Below, piece by piece: positions 5,620 through 5,709 of a stretch of 5,709 nt of DNA (its first letter is position 1; each line of letters opens with the position of its first letter). This DNA is from Nitrososphaerota archaeon (GTDB taxonomy: Archaea > Iainarchaeota > Iainarchaeia > Iainarchaeales > VGJJ01). Made by a program: the position numbers and the translations under genes. Below the pieces are notes generated by a model. It did no database searches and was not told the origin of the DNA. It saw nothing but the letters and a program-made list of their open reading frames with translations. The stretch is from contig JAGVNS010000046.1 of the NCBI GenBank assembly GCA_020053155.1, positions 1 to 5,709 of the forward strand, written 5' to 3'.

Positions 5620-5673
5620 GCGACCGGGAATACCGCCGGTCTGTAGGACCGGCGGATGAAAGGTCGCCGGTCT
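5620..5673 (+). ncRNA. Structured RNA candidate with two alternative folds (SRP Alu-like layout in one)
   Basis: Fold A has a perfect 9-bp hairpin, CCGCCGGTC (5633-5641)/GACCGGCGG (5647-5655), with loop TGTAG. It sits inside an outer 6-bp stem, GCGACC (5620-5625)/GGTCGC (5662-5667). Fold B has two adjacent hairpins, GACCGG (5622-5627)/CCGGTC (5636-5641) and GACCGGCG (5647-5654)/CGCCGGTC (5665-5672), separated by TGTAG. The loop sequences ACC (5632-5634) and GGT (5662-5664) can pair. Hairpin-UGUNR-hairpin with loop-loop pairing is the order of helix 3, the UGUNR motif and helix 4 in the Alu domain of archaeal and Bacillus SRP RNA, so this could be the 5' part of SRP RNA running out of the window. 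Against this, the GCCGAA-like sequence usual after helix 4 is absent, the loop G and C strands are swapped, and the following 37 bases are T-rich. Other options are an attenuator or another structured RNA. No promoter was recognised. Confidence 0.4.
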
Positions 5674-5709
5674 TGTTTTAGTTCTTGGACGTTTTTTGGG
5701 ATTCCTGTC

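Noticed and set aside
5620..5667. Kink-turn (L7Ae site) or H/ACA guide RNA in the internal loop of fold A
   Set aside because: Tandem G-A pairs could form (5628-5629 with 5658-5659), but unpaired bases lie on both strands next to the C-stem, unlike a standard kink-turn, and no ACA box follows the outer stem at the expected distance.
1..5709. CRISPR array, insertion sequence or defence system
   Set aside because: There are no regularly spaced repeats, no transposase or nuclease reading frame and no terminal inverted repeats with target duplications; the genes are housekeeping or membrane proteins.

Overview
The window looks archaeal. The main evidence is a complete alanyl-tRNA synthetase of the archaeal type, with an N-terminal four-cysteine block and archaeal-style catalytic, editing and C-terminal domains. 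AT-rich TATA-like boxes about 26-28 bp upstream of start codons, and a class II tRNA-Leu without an encoded CCA end, agree with this. Base composition is intermediate (roughly mid-40s % G+C by eye). I cannot place it in a phylum from sequence alone. A DPANN or related small-genome archaeon is possible but not shown.

Layout: (1) 1-197 holds a short open frame running in from the left edge (possible C-terminus of an upstream gene), a terminator-like hairpin, and two perfect inverted repeats, the second running into the first base of the tRNA. (2) 198-281 is tRNA-Leu(GAG). (3) 318-830 (+) encodes a small HAD-like protein whose catalytic aspartates appear to be replaced. (4) 863-2113 (-) encodes a 12-TM Major Facilitator Superfamily transporter, convergent with gene 3. 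(5) 2208-2624 (-) encodes a four-TM DUF1761 protein, followed by a hairpin/T-tract terminator. (6) 2625-2695 is a compact divergent promoter with one TATA-like box that could serve both directions. (7) 2696-5428 (+) is alaS. (8) 5429-5709 has no credible protein gene. It holds several small hairpins, two T6 tracts and a strongly structured GC-rich element near 5620-5673 that can fold in two mutually exclusive ways, one resembling an SRP RNA Alu-domain layout.

The genes do not form an evident pathway. alaS and the tRNA belong to translation; the MFS and DUF1761 proteins are membrane proteins of unknown substrate or role. The most interesting points are the shared TATA box with apparently leaderless alaS, the repeated ~26 bp TATA-to-ATG spacing, the HAD-like protein without a nucleophile, and the two-state RNA-like element at the right end. 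I did not find convincing evidence for a new multi-gene system.
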